From positions 1-34,692 of the forward strand of contig CAJUIW010000019.1 of NCBI GenBank assembly GCA_910586895.1: a stretch of DNA of 34,692 nt. The letters are read 5' to 3'. Below, in pieces: positions 16,242 through 24,517 of the stretch. The translations under genes were made by a program, and so were the position numbers. The notes beneath the pieces were generated by a model. The model saw nothing but the letters and a program-made list of their open reading frames with translations, was not told where the DNA came from and did no database searches. Numbering within the stretch: the stretch's first letter is position 1; each line of letters starts with the position of its first letter. The stretch is from an uncultured Muribaculaceae bacterium (lineage in GTDB: Bacteria > Bacteroidota > Bacteroidia > Bacteroidales > Muribaculaceae).

Positions 16242-18353
16242 ATGAAACTCAAAAATATTGCACTTCCGTTTGTAGGACTGGCATTAGGGGCATCATTCGT
16301 CACCTCGTGTAACGATGACTTCCTTGAAAAGTATCCTCAGACCTCACTGACAGAGCAGAATGCATTCCAGACCTATGAAAACTTCAAGGCCTACATGTAC
16401 AACTGCTACTCCCTGTTCACAAACAACATCATTTGGACAAACCATAATAGCGGCACATATTACGGCGGCACGCAGTACTATAGTGAGATGTACTCCGGTT
16501 TGATGACAAACCGTGACAACGCCTACAATCCCTATGCTTGGCAGAACATAACCACCACCACATCTTCAGGCAACTGGGGATTCGGTCCGGTGCGTACCGT
16601 GAATATCGCGCTGAGCCATCTTGAAAACAGCACGATGAATGCTGAAGAGAAGCGCCACTGGCGTTCAGTGTGCTACTTCTTCCATTCATGGTGGTACATG
16701 GAGCTCGTCAACAAATACGGCGATATCCCCTACTGCACACAGGTGCTCTCCGACGAATCGCCCGAAGCCTACGGGCCCCGTACACCCCGTAAGGAAGTAG
16801 CCGACAGTATCATAGCACGTCTGGAATATGCTATAGCCAACATCGGCGACTGCTCACGCGACGGAGACAACGCCGTGACTGCCGATGCCTGCCGCGCCGC
16901 ACTCAGCCGATTCCTGCTCCGCGAAGGCACATGGGCGAAATACCACGGCCTCGACGAACCGTATCAGAAGTATCTTGAGAAGTGTCTCACAGTTTCTCAG
17001 GAACTGATGAACAAATATCCCAACCTCTACTACGGTAAGGGCACCAACAAGTACCCCGGCGCCGGATATGACGAGGTGATGACCACTGAGGACCTCACCA
17101 ATGTCCCGGGTGTGATAATGTTCAAGCAGTACAACGAGCTGCTCATGCACCGCTTCAGCGACCTTGTCCACGTGGAATCTCACCGTGCCGACGCTCCGCA
17201 GCACACTGTCGACATGTTCCTGATGGCAAACGGCAAGCCCATCAACAATGCCAACTCAGGCTTCGAGGGCGGTGAAGGAAAGGACCTCTATGACTACTTC
17301 CACAACCGCGACCCGCGTCTGATTATAAACTTCTGCCCCCCGGCACAGGCCAAGATTCAGAACTTCGGTTCGCCTGACAATATCACCACATTCAAGAAAT
17401 GGACATTCTGGCAGCCAGGCGAAAAGCTCAATGGAGGTTCATTCACCATCAATGAAGAGTATGCCGACAAGTTCCGCTGGTACATCGACTATCTCGGAGC
17501 CAACATCTATTGCGACAACGGTACCGGCGATGAAGCCCTCGGATGCAAGCGCCTGCCCGGCCACAACTGGGGCGGCTCAATGACCCACTCTTCACCCAAC
17601 CTCAACGCCAGCCAGACCGACAACTACATGCGCTGTATCTCCGGCTACTACTTCTGGAAGCATTATACCGCATGGGAAGTAGGCTCCAACGGCTCATTCC
17701 AGACATCGGACAAGCCCATCTTCACTATCGAGGAAGTGCTCCTGAACTATGCTGAAGCTGCATTCGAACTCGGACGATTCACTCAGGATGTGGCTGACAA
17801 GACCATCAACAAGCTCCGCGACCGTGTGTCGGTAGGACGCATGAATGTTGCTGAAATCGATGCCAACTTCGACCCCGACCGCGACAAAGGCACAGCTTCA
17901 TGGACCCGCGGATATGACGCCAAGACCAACTACGAGGTTGATCCCGTGCTTTGGGAAATACGCCGCGAACGCATGATCGAGCTGATGGGACAGGGATTTG
18001 CCTTCTACGATATCCGTCGTTGGCACAAGGCCCCCTACTATGTCAACCGCCAGCCGTGCGGAGCATGGGTTGATACAAGCAACTTCCCCTATGGCAACGG
18101 ACGTTATACCGGCTCGTTTGTAAACTACAACGAAATCAAGGAAAAAGGATTCGCCGGTTCACAGACCAACGCCACCGGACGCGGATGGATGTACACATTC
18201 CCCGGCCCGCTCTCGACAGGCAAGGGATGGCTCGACGCCTACTATCTCTGGATGGTGCCCACATACGAAATCACCATGAACCCTGCACTCACCCAGAACC
18301 CCGGCTACGAAGAACTCTTCGGTTCTGTAGGAGGTGACGAAGACGAGGAATAA
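16242..18353 (+). CDS. SusD/RagB-family nutrient-binding lipoprotein
   Basis: This is the surface lipoprotein that caps the SusC barrel and captures substrate. ATG 16242 gives a lipoprotein signal with lipobox VTSC (Cys23). The sequence after the cysteine is CNDDFLEKYPQT, the usual SusD N-terminus; the acidic residues after Cys fit the Bacteroidetes surface-export signal. The C-terminal SusD hallmarks are present: EEVLLNYAEAAFELGR, LWEIRRERMIELMGQGFAF and DIRRWHKA. At 703 residues it is at the long end for the family, so extra loops are likely. It is 22 bases downstream of susC and is followed by a terminator. Confidence 0.94.
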   Translation: MKLKNIALPFVGLALGASFVTSCNDDFLEKYPQTSLTEQNAFQTYENFKAYMYNCYSLFTNNIIWTNHNSGTYYGGTQYYSEMYSGLMTNRDNAYNPYAWQNITTTTSSGNWGFGPVRTVNIALSHLENSTMNAEEKRHWRSVCYFFHSWWYMELVNKYGDIPYCTQVLSDESPEAYGPRTPRKEVADSIIARLEYAIANIGDCSRDGDNAVTADACRAALSRFLLREGTWAKYHGLDEPYQKYLEKCLTVSQELMNKYPNLYYGKGTNKYPGAGYDEVMTTEDLTNVPGVIMFKQYNELLMHRFSDLVHVESHRADAPQHTVDMFLMANGKPINNANSGFEGGEGKDLYDYFHNRDPRLIINFCPPAQAKIQNFGSPDNITTFKKWTFWQPGEKLNGGSFTINEEYADKFRWYIDYLGANIYCDNGTGDEALGCKRLPGHNWGGSMTHSSPNLNASQTDNYMRCISGYYFWKHYTAWEVGSNGSFQTSDKPIFTIEEVLLNYAEAAFELGRFTQDVADKTINKLRDRVSVGRMNVAEIDANFDPDRDKGTASWTRGYDAKTNYEVDPVLWEIRRERMIELMGQGFAFYDIRRWHKAPYYVNRQPCGAWVDTSNFPYGNGRYTGSFVNYNEIKEKGFAGSQTNATGRGWMYTFPGPLSTGKGWLDAYYLWMVPTYEITMNPALTQNPGYEELFGSVGGDEDEE

Positions 18354-18392
18354 GATTTCCCAGTGAAATAATTTACAGGTTAAGGACGGAGG

Positions 18393-18421
18393 CGCTCCCA
18401 TGCTGCGGCATGGGAGCGTTT
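18393..18421 (+). terminator. Intrinsic terminator after susD
   Basis: CGCTCCCATGC (18393-18403) pairs perfectly with GCATGGGAGCG (18408-18418) around TGCG. TTTCT follows. The T-run is short but the stem is strong. Confidence 0.8.
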
Positions 18422-18508
18422 CTGATTTCAGGCAAAGTGTTTTGTTTCTTTTTTGATTTTTATAAATAATTGTTAATTGATAATACCTATTATCCCTCCC
18501 GATTGTTG

Positions 18509-18516
18509 TACCTTTG
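18509..18516 (+). promoter_or_regulatory. Bacteroidetes -7 element before the helicase operon
   Basis: TACCTTTG matches TAnnTTTG exactly. No clear TTG is found 19-21 bases upstream. Transcription would start near 18520, leaving a leader of roughly 15 bases before ATG 18535. Confidence 0.55.
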
Positions 18517-18534
18517 TGAAATAACCATTCAAGT

Positions 18535-20319
18535 ATGAATTCATTCGAACAACTTGGCGTCAGGGACGACCTGCGCCGCGCCATAGAGGAACTTGGCTTT
18601 GAGAACCCGATGCCTGTACAGGAGAAAGTAATTCCCCACCTGCTTGACGAAACAAGCGGTGACGTAGTGGCCCTTGCCCAGACTGGGACAGGCAAGACAG
18701 CCGCCTTCGGGCTTCCCCTGCTCCAGCGCATCAATCCGGAGCTTCGCCGTCCTCAGGCGCTCATCCTCTCCCCTACCCGCGAGCTTTGCCTGCAGATAGG
18801 TAGTGACCTCGCTGACTTCTCAAAATATATGCCAGCCGTGAAGGTACTCCCTGTCTACGGCGGCTCAAGCATAGAGAGCCAGATCCGCGCACTCCGCGAC
18901 GGAGTGCAGATAATAGTGGCCACCCCCGGCCGACTGATTGACCTGATAAACCGCAAGGTGGTCAATCTGAGCGATGTACACACAGTAGTGCTCGATGAAG
19001 CCGATGAAATGCTCAACATGGGCTTCCTCGACTCTATCAACGACATTCTGGCCAATGTGCCGGAGAAGCGCAAGATGCTGATGTTCTCAGCCACCATGCC
19101 TCCCGAAATAGCACGCATTGCCAAGAAATACATGCATGACCCCGTGGAATTCGTCATCGGCAACCGCAACGAAGGTGCCGCCAATGTACGCCACATCTAC
19201 TACATGGTCAATGCACGCGACAAATACCTTGCTCTTAAGCGTATAGCCGACAATTCGCCCAACATCTACGCCATCATATTCTGCCGCACCCGCCGCGACA
19301 CCCAGGAGATAGCCGACAAGCTGATAGCTGACGGCTACAATGCCGATGCCCTGCATGGCGACCTGTCGCAGCAGCAGCGTGACATAGTGATGCGCAAGTT
19401 CCGCGACCGCGTGATACGCCTGCTCGTGGCTACCGATGTGGCTGCCCGCGGCCTTGATGTCGACGACCTCACACACGTCATAAACTACGGCCTGCCTGAC
19501 GACAGCGCCGTCTACACCCACCGCTCCGGCCGCACAGGCCGCGCCGGCAAGACAGGCGTGTCCGTAGCCATTATCCACTCACGTGAGAAAGGCAAGCTCC
19601 GCGAGATAGAAAAGAAAATCGGAAAGACTTTCGAACGCAAGGAGGTGCCTACGCCCGAACATATCATCGAGAAGCAGCTCTACAATCTGGCTGACCGCAT
19701 AGAGCGTGTAAAGGTCGACGAGCAGGAGATAGGCAAATATCTCCCCGGCGTACTCCGCAAGCTCGAATGGCTCTCAGGCGAGGACCTGCTCAAACGCGTG
19801 CTCTCACTCGAATTCAAGCGCCTGCTTGACTACTACCGCGATGCTCCCGCCATTGACTTCATCGACGAGAAGCCGCGCAAGGAACGCAAGGAGCGCGAGC
19901 CACGCACCAACAAGGACAAGGACCGCCGTACAGCTGAGAAAGGCATGGCACGCATATACATCAATGCCGGCAAGTCCGACGGATTCTATGCAGGCAACCT
20001 TATCGAAATGCTCAACCACAGTATCAACGGCAAGCGCATAGATGTAGGACGCATTGACCTGCTCCCCGCCTACTCGCTGTTTGATGTTCCCGCCGCCGAT
20101 GCACGCCGCGTGGTAGAGGGGCTCACCGGAAGCGAATTCATGGGCAAGCGCATCTACTCCGAGGTGGCCGAACCGGACAAGAACTATGCCCGCGCTTCAT
20201 CGCGCAAACGCAGGAATGCCAATGCCGACACCGAACCCTCGGAAACCACCTACGAATATTTCCTCAAGAAGAACCGTGGCGGGTCCAAGAAATCCGCCCC
20301 ACGCAAGAAAAAGAAATGA
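18535..20319 (+). CDS. DEAD-box ATP-dependent RNA helicase (DeaD/CsdA-like)
   Basis: This is a cytoplasmic RNA-unwinding ATPase of the type involved in ribosome assembly and RNA turnover. All core motifs are visible: Q motif (FENPMPVQE, Q29), Walker A AQTGTGKT (48-55), PTREL (80-84), TPGR (130-133), DEAD (154-157) and SAT (185-187). Domain 2 has VATDVAARGLDVDDLTHVIN and HRSGRTGRAGKTG. After a basic linker, a DbpA-type RNA-binding domain is recognisable at about residues 467-545 (KGMARIYINAGKSDGFYAGN; GRIDLLPAYSLFDVP). A Lys/Arg-rich tail ends the protein. Its TGA overlaps the next ATG by four bases, so it leads a translationally coupled four-gene unit. Confidence 0.95.
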   Translation: MNSFEQLGVRDDLRRAIEELGFENPMPVQEKVIPHLLDETSGDVVALAQTGTGKTAAFGLPLLQRINPELRRPQALILSPTRELCLQIGSDLADFSKYMPAVKVLPVYGGSSIESQIRALRDGVQIIVATPGRLIDLINRKVVNLSDVHTVVLDEADEMLNMGFLDSINDILANVPEKRKMLMFSATMPPEIARIAKKYMHDPVEFVIGNRNEGAANVRHIYYMVNARDKYLALKRIADNSPNIYAIIFCRTRRDTQEIADKLIADGYNADALHGDLSQQQRDIVMRKFRDRVIRLLVATDVAARGLDVDDLTHVINYGLPDDSAVYTHRSGRTGRAGKTGVSVAIIHSREKGKLREIEKKIGKTFERKEVPTPEHIIEKQLYNLADRIERVKVDEQEIGKYLPGVLRKLEWLSGEDLLKRVLSLEFKRLLDYYRDAPAIDFIDEKPRKERKEREPRTNKDKDRRTAEKGMARIYINAGKSDGFYAGNLIEMLNHSINGKRIDVGRIDLLPAYSLFDVPAADARRVVEGLTGSEFMGKRIYSEVAEPDKNYARASSRKRRNANADTEPSETTYEYFLKKNRGGSKKSAPRKKKK

Positions 20320-20951
20320 AATACCTTTCAGCAATCGCACTCTCCGCAGCTATGCTCTGCTCGGCAGCCTCCGCAATGGCTGCCGATGCACGCGAGGCCT
20401 TCCTGAGCGCCCCGGCACGCGTCATACCCCTGCTGCCCAACAACACCAGGCTTGACATGCTTGACTATTTCAATTCCGGACTCTCCACCGCGTCAAGCAA
20501 CTCCATGAAGGGACAGTCGCGCATTCTGGCCCTTTCTGATCAGGCCATATCCATCCAGCTCACCGAAGCGTCACAGCTCGACATTGCCACTCTCCCTGCC
20601 GGCTCCGACACGCTGATAGCGGTGATAAACACCGTGGCTACACCGGCTCCTGACAGCAAGCTCACCATCTTCACCCCGGGGTGGAAATCGGACATCACAG
20701 CCACCGCGTTCACACGCCCCGCAGTGAAGGACTGGCTTACCGCTGAAGGCAAGAAAAACGCTCAGGATGTGGAAAGCCTCGTGCCCTTCATGCTCATCAA
20801 CTACTCTTATGACCCGGCCAGTGCCACACTGACACTGACCAACAACACGGCATCATTCATGTCGGACGACATATACTCGCTTGTAGCTGACTATCTGAAG
20901 CCGCAGCTCACATATAAGTGGAACGGACGTAAATTCGTGGCTCAGAAGTGA
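20316..20951 (+). CDS. DUF3256 family exported protein
   Basis: This family is confined to Bacteroidetes and has no established role. The 211-residue product has a signal peptide (residues 1-22, AMA before the likely cut). The sequence after the cut (AREAFLSAPARVIPLLPNNTRLDMLDYFNSG) matches my memory of DUF3256 proteins. No catalytic motif is evident. It overlaps the helicase stop by four bases (ATGA) and the xseA start by four (GTGA), so it is probably co-translated with both although it should act outside the cytoplasm. Family assignment is from recall of sequence patterns. Confidence 0.8.
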   Translation: MKYLSAIALSAAMLCSAASAMAADAREAFLSAPARVIPLLPNNTRLDMLDYFNSGLSTASSNSMKGQSRILALSDQAISIQLTEASQLDIATLPAGSDTLIAVINTVATPAPDSKLTIFTPGWKSDITATAFTRPAVKDWLTAEGKKNAQDVESLVPFMLINYSYDPASATLTLTNNTASFMSDDIYSLVADYLKPQLTYKWNGRKFVAQK

Positions 20952-22282
20952 TACATGAAGGCTTCCCCTCAGCGCCCGACACCCGTCAGGCCCTTACATT
21001 AGCGCAGCTCAACGCACGCGTGGCGCGTCAGCTCACCGTGCCCTCACTACAATCCGTATGGGTCACCGCCGAGCTCAGCGACCTCCGTGTAAGCGGGGGC
21101 CACTGCTATATGGAGCTGATTGACAAGAATCCCGCCACAGGAGCCGTCAACGCCCGTATGCGCGGCATAATATGGGCCGGAAGCTACGGACGCCTGTCGG
21201 CACGCTTTCTGGCCGACACGGGCCAGCGGCTTGCCACCGGTATAAAAGTGATGGTATGCGGCACGGTCAATTTCCACCCGTCGTTCGGCATGTCGTTCGT
21301 AATCTCCGACATCAATCCCTCGTTTACAATGGGGGAAATAGAACGCCGCCGCCGGGAGATACTGATGCGTCTGCGCTCCGAAGGGGTGCTTGAGCTCAAC
21401 CGTTCGCTCCCCTGGCCTGACCCTACACTGCGCATAGCCGTCATTTCGGCGCGTGGTGCCGCCGGCTACGGCGATTTCATCAATCAGCTGTTCAACACAC
21501 CCTCCCACCTGCGCTTCAGCGTCAGGCTGTTTCCTGCGCTGCTGCAGGGTGAACGCACCTCAGCTTCGGTGATAGCGGCTCTTGATGCCATTGCCGCCGA
21601 AAGCCATCAATGGGACTGCGTGGTGATAATACGCGGTGGTGGGGCCACGAGCGACCTCGTGGCCTTCGATGACTATGACCTTGCCAACAATGTAGCCCAG
21701 TTTCCGCTGCCGGTAATAGTGGGCATAGGCCACGAACGCGACGTAACGGTACTTGATTTCGTGGCGGCCATGCGTGTAAAGACACCTACAGCCGCCGCAC
21801 AATGGCTTATTTCGAAAGGTGAGGAAGCTCTGGAGCAGCTGCAATTCATGGGCTCGGAGATACTGCGTGCCGCTGCCGACACAATGGCCGGCGCGCGCAC
21901 ACGTCTGGCTTATTTCGACGGACTTCTCCCGCTGGCCCCCTCTACAGCCCTTGAACGGGCAGCATCGCGTCTGCACAGAGCTTCAGCGGCCGTAGGTGCC
22001 GTAGGGCCCGCCTGCATAGCTCCGGCACGCGAACGCCTCAACGGGCGCCTCCGCATGATAGAGACTGCCGCCTCAGCCGCCATAGAGCGCCAGCTGACAC
22101 GCCTGCGCAGCGCCTCGGCGCTTGCCGATGTGCTATCGCCCATGGCAACACTCCGTCGTGGCTACACCATAACGCGCATCGACGGCCACGCCGTAAAAAG
22201 CGTGGCGTCACTGTCGGAAGGCACCCGGATTGAAACCGTACTCCCCGATGGAACCGTTTACTCTGAAATAATAAGAAAATGA
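20948..22282 (+). CDS. xseA: Exodeoxyribonuclease VII large subunit
   Basis: XseA is the catalytic subunit of ExoVII, which degrades single-stranded DNA to oligonucleotides in both directions. The 444-residue protein has an N-terminal OB-fold (VWVTAELSDLRVSGGHCYMEL). The nuclease domain carries IRGGGATSDLVAFDDYDLA and VGIGHERDVTVLDFVA, and long coiled helices lie towards the C-terminus. The start is GTG 20948, overlapping the preceding TGA as GTGA; the nearby ATG at 20955 is out of frame. The C-terminal segment VLSPMATLRRGYTI is typical. The small subunit follows with a four-base overlap. Confidence 0.97.
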   Translation: MIHEGFPSAPDTRQALTLAQLNARVARQLTVPSLQSVWVTAELSDLRVSGGHCYMELIDKNPATGAVNARMRGIIWAGSYGRLSARFLADTGQRLATGIKVMVCGTVNFHPSFGMSFVISDINPSFTMGEIERRRREILMRLRSEGVLELNRSLPWPDPTLRIAVISARGAAGYGDFINQLFNTPSHLRFSVRLFPALLQGERTSASVIAALDAIAAESHQWDCVVIIRGGGATSDLVAFDDYDLANNVAQFPLPVIVGIGHERDVTVLDFVAAMRVKTPTAAAQWLISKGEEALEQLQFMGSEILRAAADTMAGARTRLAYFDGLLPLAPSTALERAASRLHRASAAVGAVGPACIAPARERLNGRLRMIETAASAAIERQLTRLRSASALADVLSPMATLRRGYTITRIDGHAVKSVASLSEGTRIETVLPDGTVYSEIIRK

Positions 22283-22497
22283 ACGATAACAAATTTACTC
22301 CTGTCAACGAGCTTACCTACAATCAGGCCGTTACCGAACTTGAAAGCATACTGCGCCACATGCAGAGCGACAGCTGCGACATAGATCGCCTCACCATCCT
22401 CACACGCCGTGCGGCCGAACTGATAACCGAATGCCGCAGCCGCCTTACCGCCACCGACGAGGAGCTAAAGACTATCCTCGCATCGCTGCAGGAATAA
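22279..22497 (+). CDS. xseB: Exodeoxyribonuclease VII small subunit
   Basis: XseB wraps the long helices of XseA to form active ExoVII. The 72-residue product has the family pattern LTYNQAVTELESILRHMQS, then the helix LTRRAAELITECRSRL. Length is normal. ATGA overlap with xseA implies coupled translation, suited to a protein made in excess. The unit ends here; the next gene is convergent, with only 10 bases between the two stops and no clear terminator. Confidence 0.95.
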   Translation: MNDNKFTPVNELTYNQAVTELESILRHMQSDSCDIDRLTILTRRAAELITECRSRLTATDEELKTILASLQE

Positions 22498-22507
22498 TCC
22501 GCAGCGG

Positions 22508-23404
22508 TCAGAACGTCACATTATACTTATGGAGCAGGTACAGCGGATGCAGTGCCAGCTTGGCACGCCGCAGTCCCATATCGCCTGAATCGTCCTGACG
22601 GTTAACAAACCGTATCTCAGGATGGCGCTCCAGCATCATGCCCACATAATCGCGGCAAATTGTCTCGCCCGAGCCGGCCACCTCATGATTCATCTTCTCG
22701 ATATGCACATGCAGCGTATCGCCCACCACCTCGCCGAAGGTGAACGCCACCACCCCGAGTCCGGGCACGGTCAGAACACCACCCTCGAATCCATAGTCGG
22801 CCGCATGGTCAAGCACGTCAAATGTCTGACGGCGGTCAAACTCCGCTATCTCCGGCTTCCCCTCCGCAAGCGGCATGGAGTGGTAAAACTCCTTTATGGC
22901 ATCAATATCCTCCGCCCCTATGGCATGAAATTCGGCATCCGGATGGTCAGCCGCAAAGCGGTTGGCATGATTGCGCTTCTTGGCAAGTTTCTTCCCTGAG
23001 AGAGTGGCAAGAGCCTGAGGGTCATAGACATAGTCAGCCCAGTCATTAAGCCCCTCGATATGTACCGCACCCTCGTCAATAAGCAGAGGCAGAGCCTCTT
23101 CAGGCACTGACGACAGCTCCATGCCTATCCCTTCAGCCTTGCAATGGTCGCGGATAAGACCGAGCGATTCATCAAGAGGCATAGCACCGAGCGGCAGTGA
23201 AAACGCAGGAGTGCTGCCACCGTTTACAGGAAATCCCTTTATAAACAGCGTATTCTCCACCACGCACCAACTGTATTGGAAATATCCGGCCCATAGGAAC
23301 ACTCCCCCTACCGTAAAGTCGCATGACCGGAACGGATGGGCCGTGAGCAGCGGACGCAGTGTGGCGATATCCTCGCGTGTGATAGGTTTGAAATCAAGCT
23401 TCAT
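22508..23404 (-). CDS. DUF2156 (phosphatidylglycerol lysyltransferase-like) protein
   Basis: The 298-residue protein resembles the stand-alone GNAT-fold DUF2156 family, related to the C-terminal aminoacyl-transfer domain of MprF-type enzymes. Seen: FRSCDFTVGGVFLWAGYFQY near the N-terminus, KKLAKKRNHANRF in the middle, and near the C-terminus VNRQDDSGDMGLRRAKLALHP. There is no membrane domain, so it is not a full MprF; substrate unknown. I chose the ATG complementary to 23402-23404 (MKLDFKPITREDI). A longer frame would reach deep into meaB. It overlaps the end of meaB by 11 bases. Confidence 0.82.
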   Translation of the reverse strand: MKLDFKPITREDIATLRPLLTAHPFRSCDFTVGGVFLWAGYFQYSWCVVENTLFIKGFPVNGGSTPAFSLPLGAMPLDESLGLIRDHCKAEGIGMELSSVPEEALPLLIDEGAVHIEGLNDWADYVYDPQALATLSGKKLAKKRNHANRFAADHPDAEFHAIGAEDIDAIKEFYHSMPLAEGKPEIAEFDRRQTFDVLDHAADYGFEGGVLTVPGLGVVAFTFGEVVGDTLHVHIEKMNHEVAGSGETICRDYVGMMLERHPEIRFVNRQDDSGDMGLRRAKLALHPLYLLHKYNVTF

Positions 23405-24503
23405 TGAAATACGCCTCAAGTACTTCGCGGGCTGCCGTAAACGAGCTCTGGCGGTTGGAGAGCACACGCATCTCCTTTTCGGCAAGCATAGCCGCTATTT
23501 CAGGATTATTATAGAAATGTGAGCGCAGCTGCTCATCGATAGTCTCGCGCATCCAGTAGCGGGCCTGATGCAGACGCCGGCGCTCGAAATAGCCGTTGGC
23601 ATTGACAAACTCAAAGTAGCGGTCCACCATGTCCCACACCTCGGGAATAGCCAGTTCGTAGTAGCCCGAATAGGTCAGCACCTCAGGTTGCCACCCCGAT
23701 TCCGTAGGCGGAAACAGGTGCAGGGCGCTTCTGAACTGCGCCTGAGCCAGCTGTGCCGGCCCTATATTGTCGCCGTCAGCTTTGTTTATCACGATCCCGT
23801 CGGCCATCTCCATGATGCCGCGCTTTATACCCTGCAGTTCGTCGCCGGTGCCGGCAAGCTGGATAAGCAGGAAGAAATCCACCATAGAGTGTACGGCGGT
23901 CTCGCTCTGTCCTACACCTACTGTCTCGACAAAAATATTATTGTAGCCGGCGGCCTCGCACAGCACTATCGTTTCGCGTGTCTTGCGCGCCACTCCGCCG
24001 AGCGAACCGGCCGAAGGGCTGGGGCGGATAAACGCCGAAGGGTGCTGCGACAGCCGTTCCATACGTGTCTTGTCGCCAAGAATACTCCCTTTGGTGCGCT
24101 CGCTCGAAGGGTCGATAGCCAGCACGGCAAGCTTACCGCCGCCACGCAGCACATGGAGCCCGAACACATCTATCGAAGTGCTCTTCCCCGCTCCGGGCAC
24201 ACCGGTTATACCTATGCGGCGCGACTTGCCTGAGTAGGGCAGACACTTCTCTATCACCTCCTGAGCCACACTCTGATGCTCGGGCGACAGGCTCTCTATC
24301 ATTGTGACAGCCTGACTGAGCATGGTGACATCACCTTTCAGAATACCCTCCACAAGCTCGCCGGCACTGAGCTGACGGCGGCGCGGACGGCGCTTCATAT
24401 AGGGATTGACTACCGGCGGTTGGTTAACGCCGCTGTTCACGGTGAGCCCTAAATAGCGGGCATCGTTCTCAGGGTGGTCATGATGGTGATGGTGATTGTC
24501 CAT
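23394..24503 (-). CDS. meaB: MeaB/ArgK-family methylmalonyl-CoA mutase-associated GTPase
   Basis: MeaB is a G3E P-loop GTPase that protects adenosylcobalamin-dependent methylmalonyl-CoA mutase and gates its cofactor loading. The 369-residue protein has the P-loop GVPGAGKST (101-109), AIDPSSERTKGSILGDKTRM (129-148), ETVGVGQSE (193-201) and NKAD (240-243). The C-terminal dimerisation helices follow. The N-terminus is unusual: MDNHHHHHDHPEND. The mutase genes themselves are not in the window. It lies 14 bases after a DUF1573 gene and overlaps the DUF2156 gene. Confidence 0.94.
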   Translation of the reverse strand: MDNHHHHHDHPENDARYLGLTVNSGVNQPPVVNPYMKRRPRRRQLSAGELVEGILKGDVTMLSQAVTMIESLSPEHQSVAQEVIEKCLPYSGKSRRIGITGVPGAGKSTSIDVFGLHVLRGGGKLAVLAIDPSSERTKGSILGDKTRMERLSQHPSAFIRPSPSAGSLGGVARKTRETIVLCEAAGYNNIFVETVGVGQSETAVHSMVDFFLLIQLAGTGDELQGIKRGIMEMADGIVINKADGDNIGPAQLAQAQFRSALHLFPPTESGWQPEVLTYSGYYELAIPEVWDMVDRYFEFVNANGYFERRRLHQARYWMRETIDEQLRSHFYNNPEIAAMLAEKEMRVLSNRQSSFTAAREVLEAYFNEA

Positions 24504-24517
24504 ATGTATCTATCTTG

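Noticed and set aside
12992..18353. SusC/SusD region as a recent mobile insertion
   Set aside because: No transposase, integrase, attachment repeats or clear change in codon use was seen at the edges.
18159..18734. 191-residue minus-strand frame spanning the susD end and helicase start
   Set aside because: It crosses the susD terminator and the helicase promoter and opposes two certain genes.
23405..23485. Longer start for the DUF2156 gene
   Set aside because: The extension lies inside meaB and adds an Arg-rich segment not expected in the family; the 23404 start gives a standard N-terminus.
23568..24233. 221-residue plus-strand frame opposite meaB
   Set aside because: meaB on the other strand has every GTPase motif; this frame has none.
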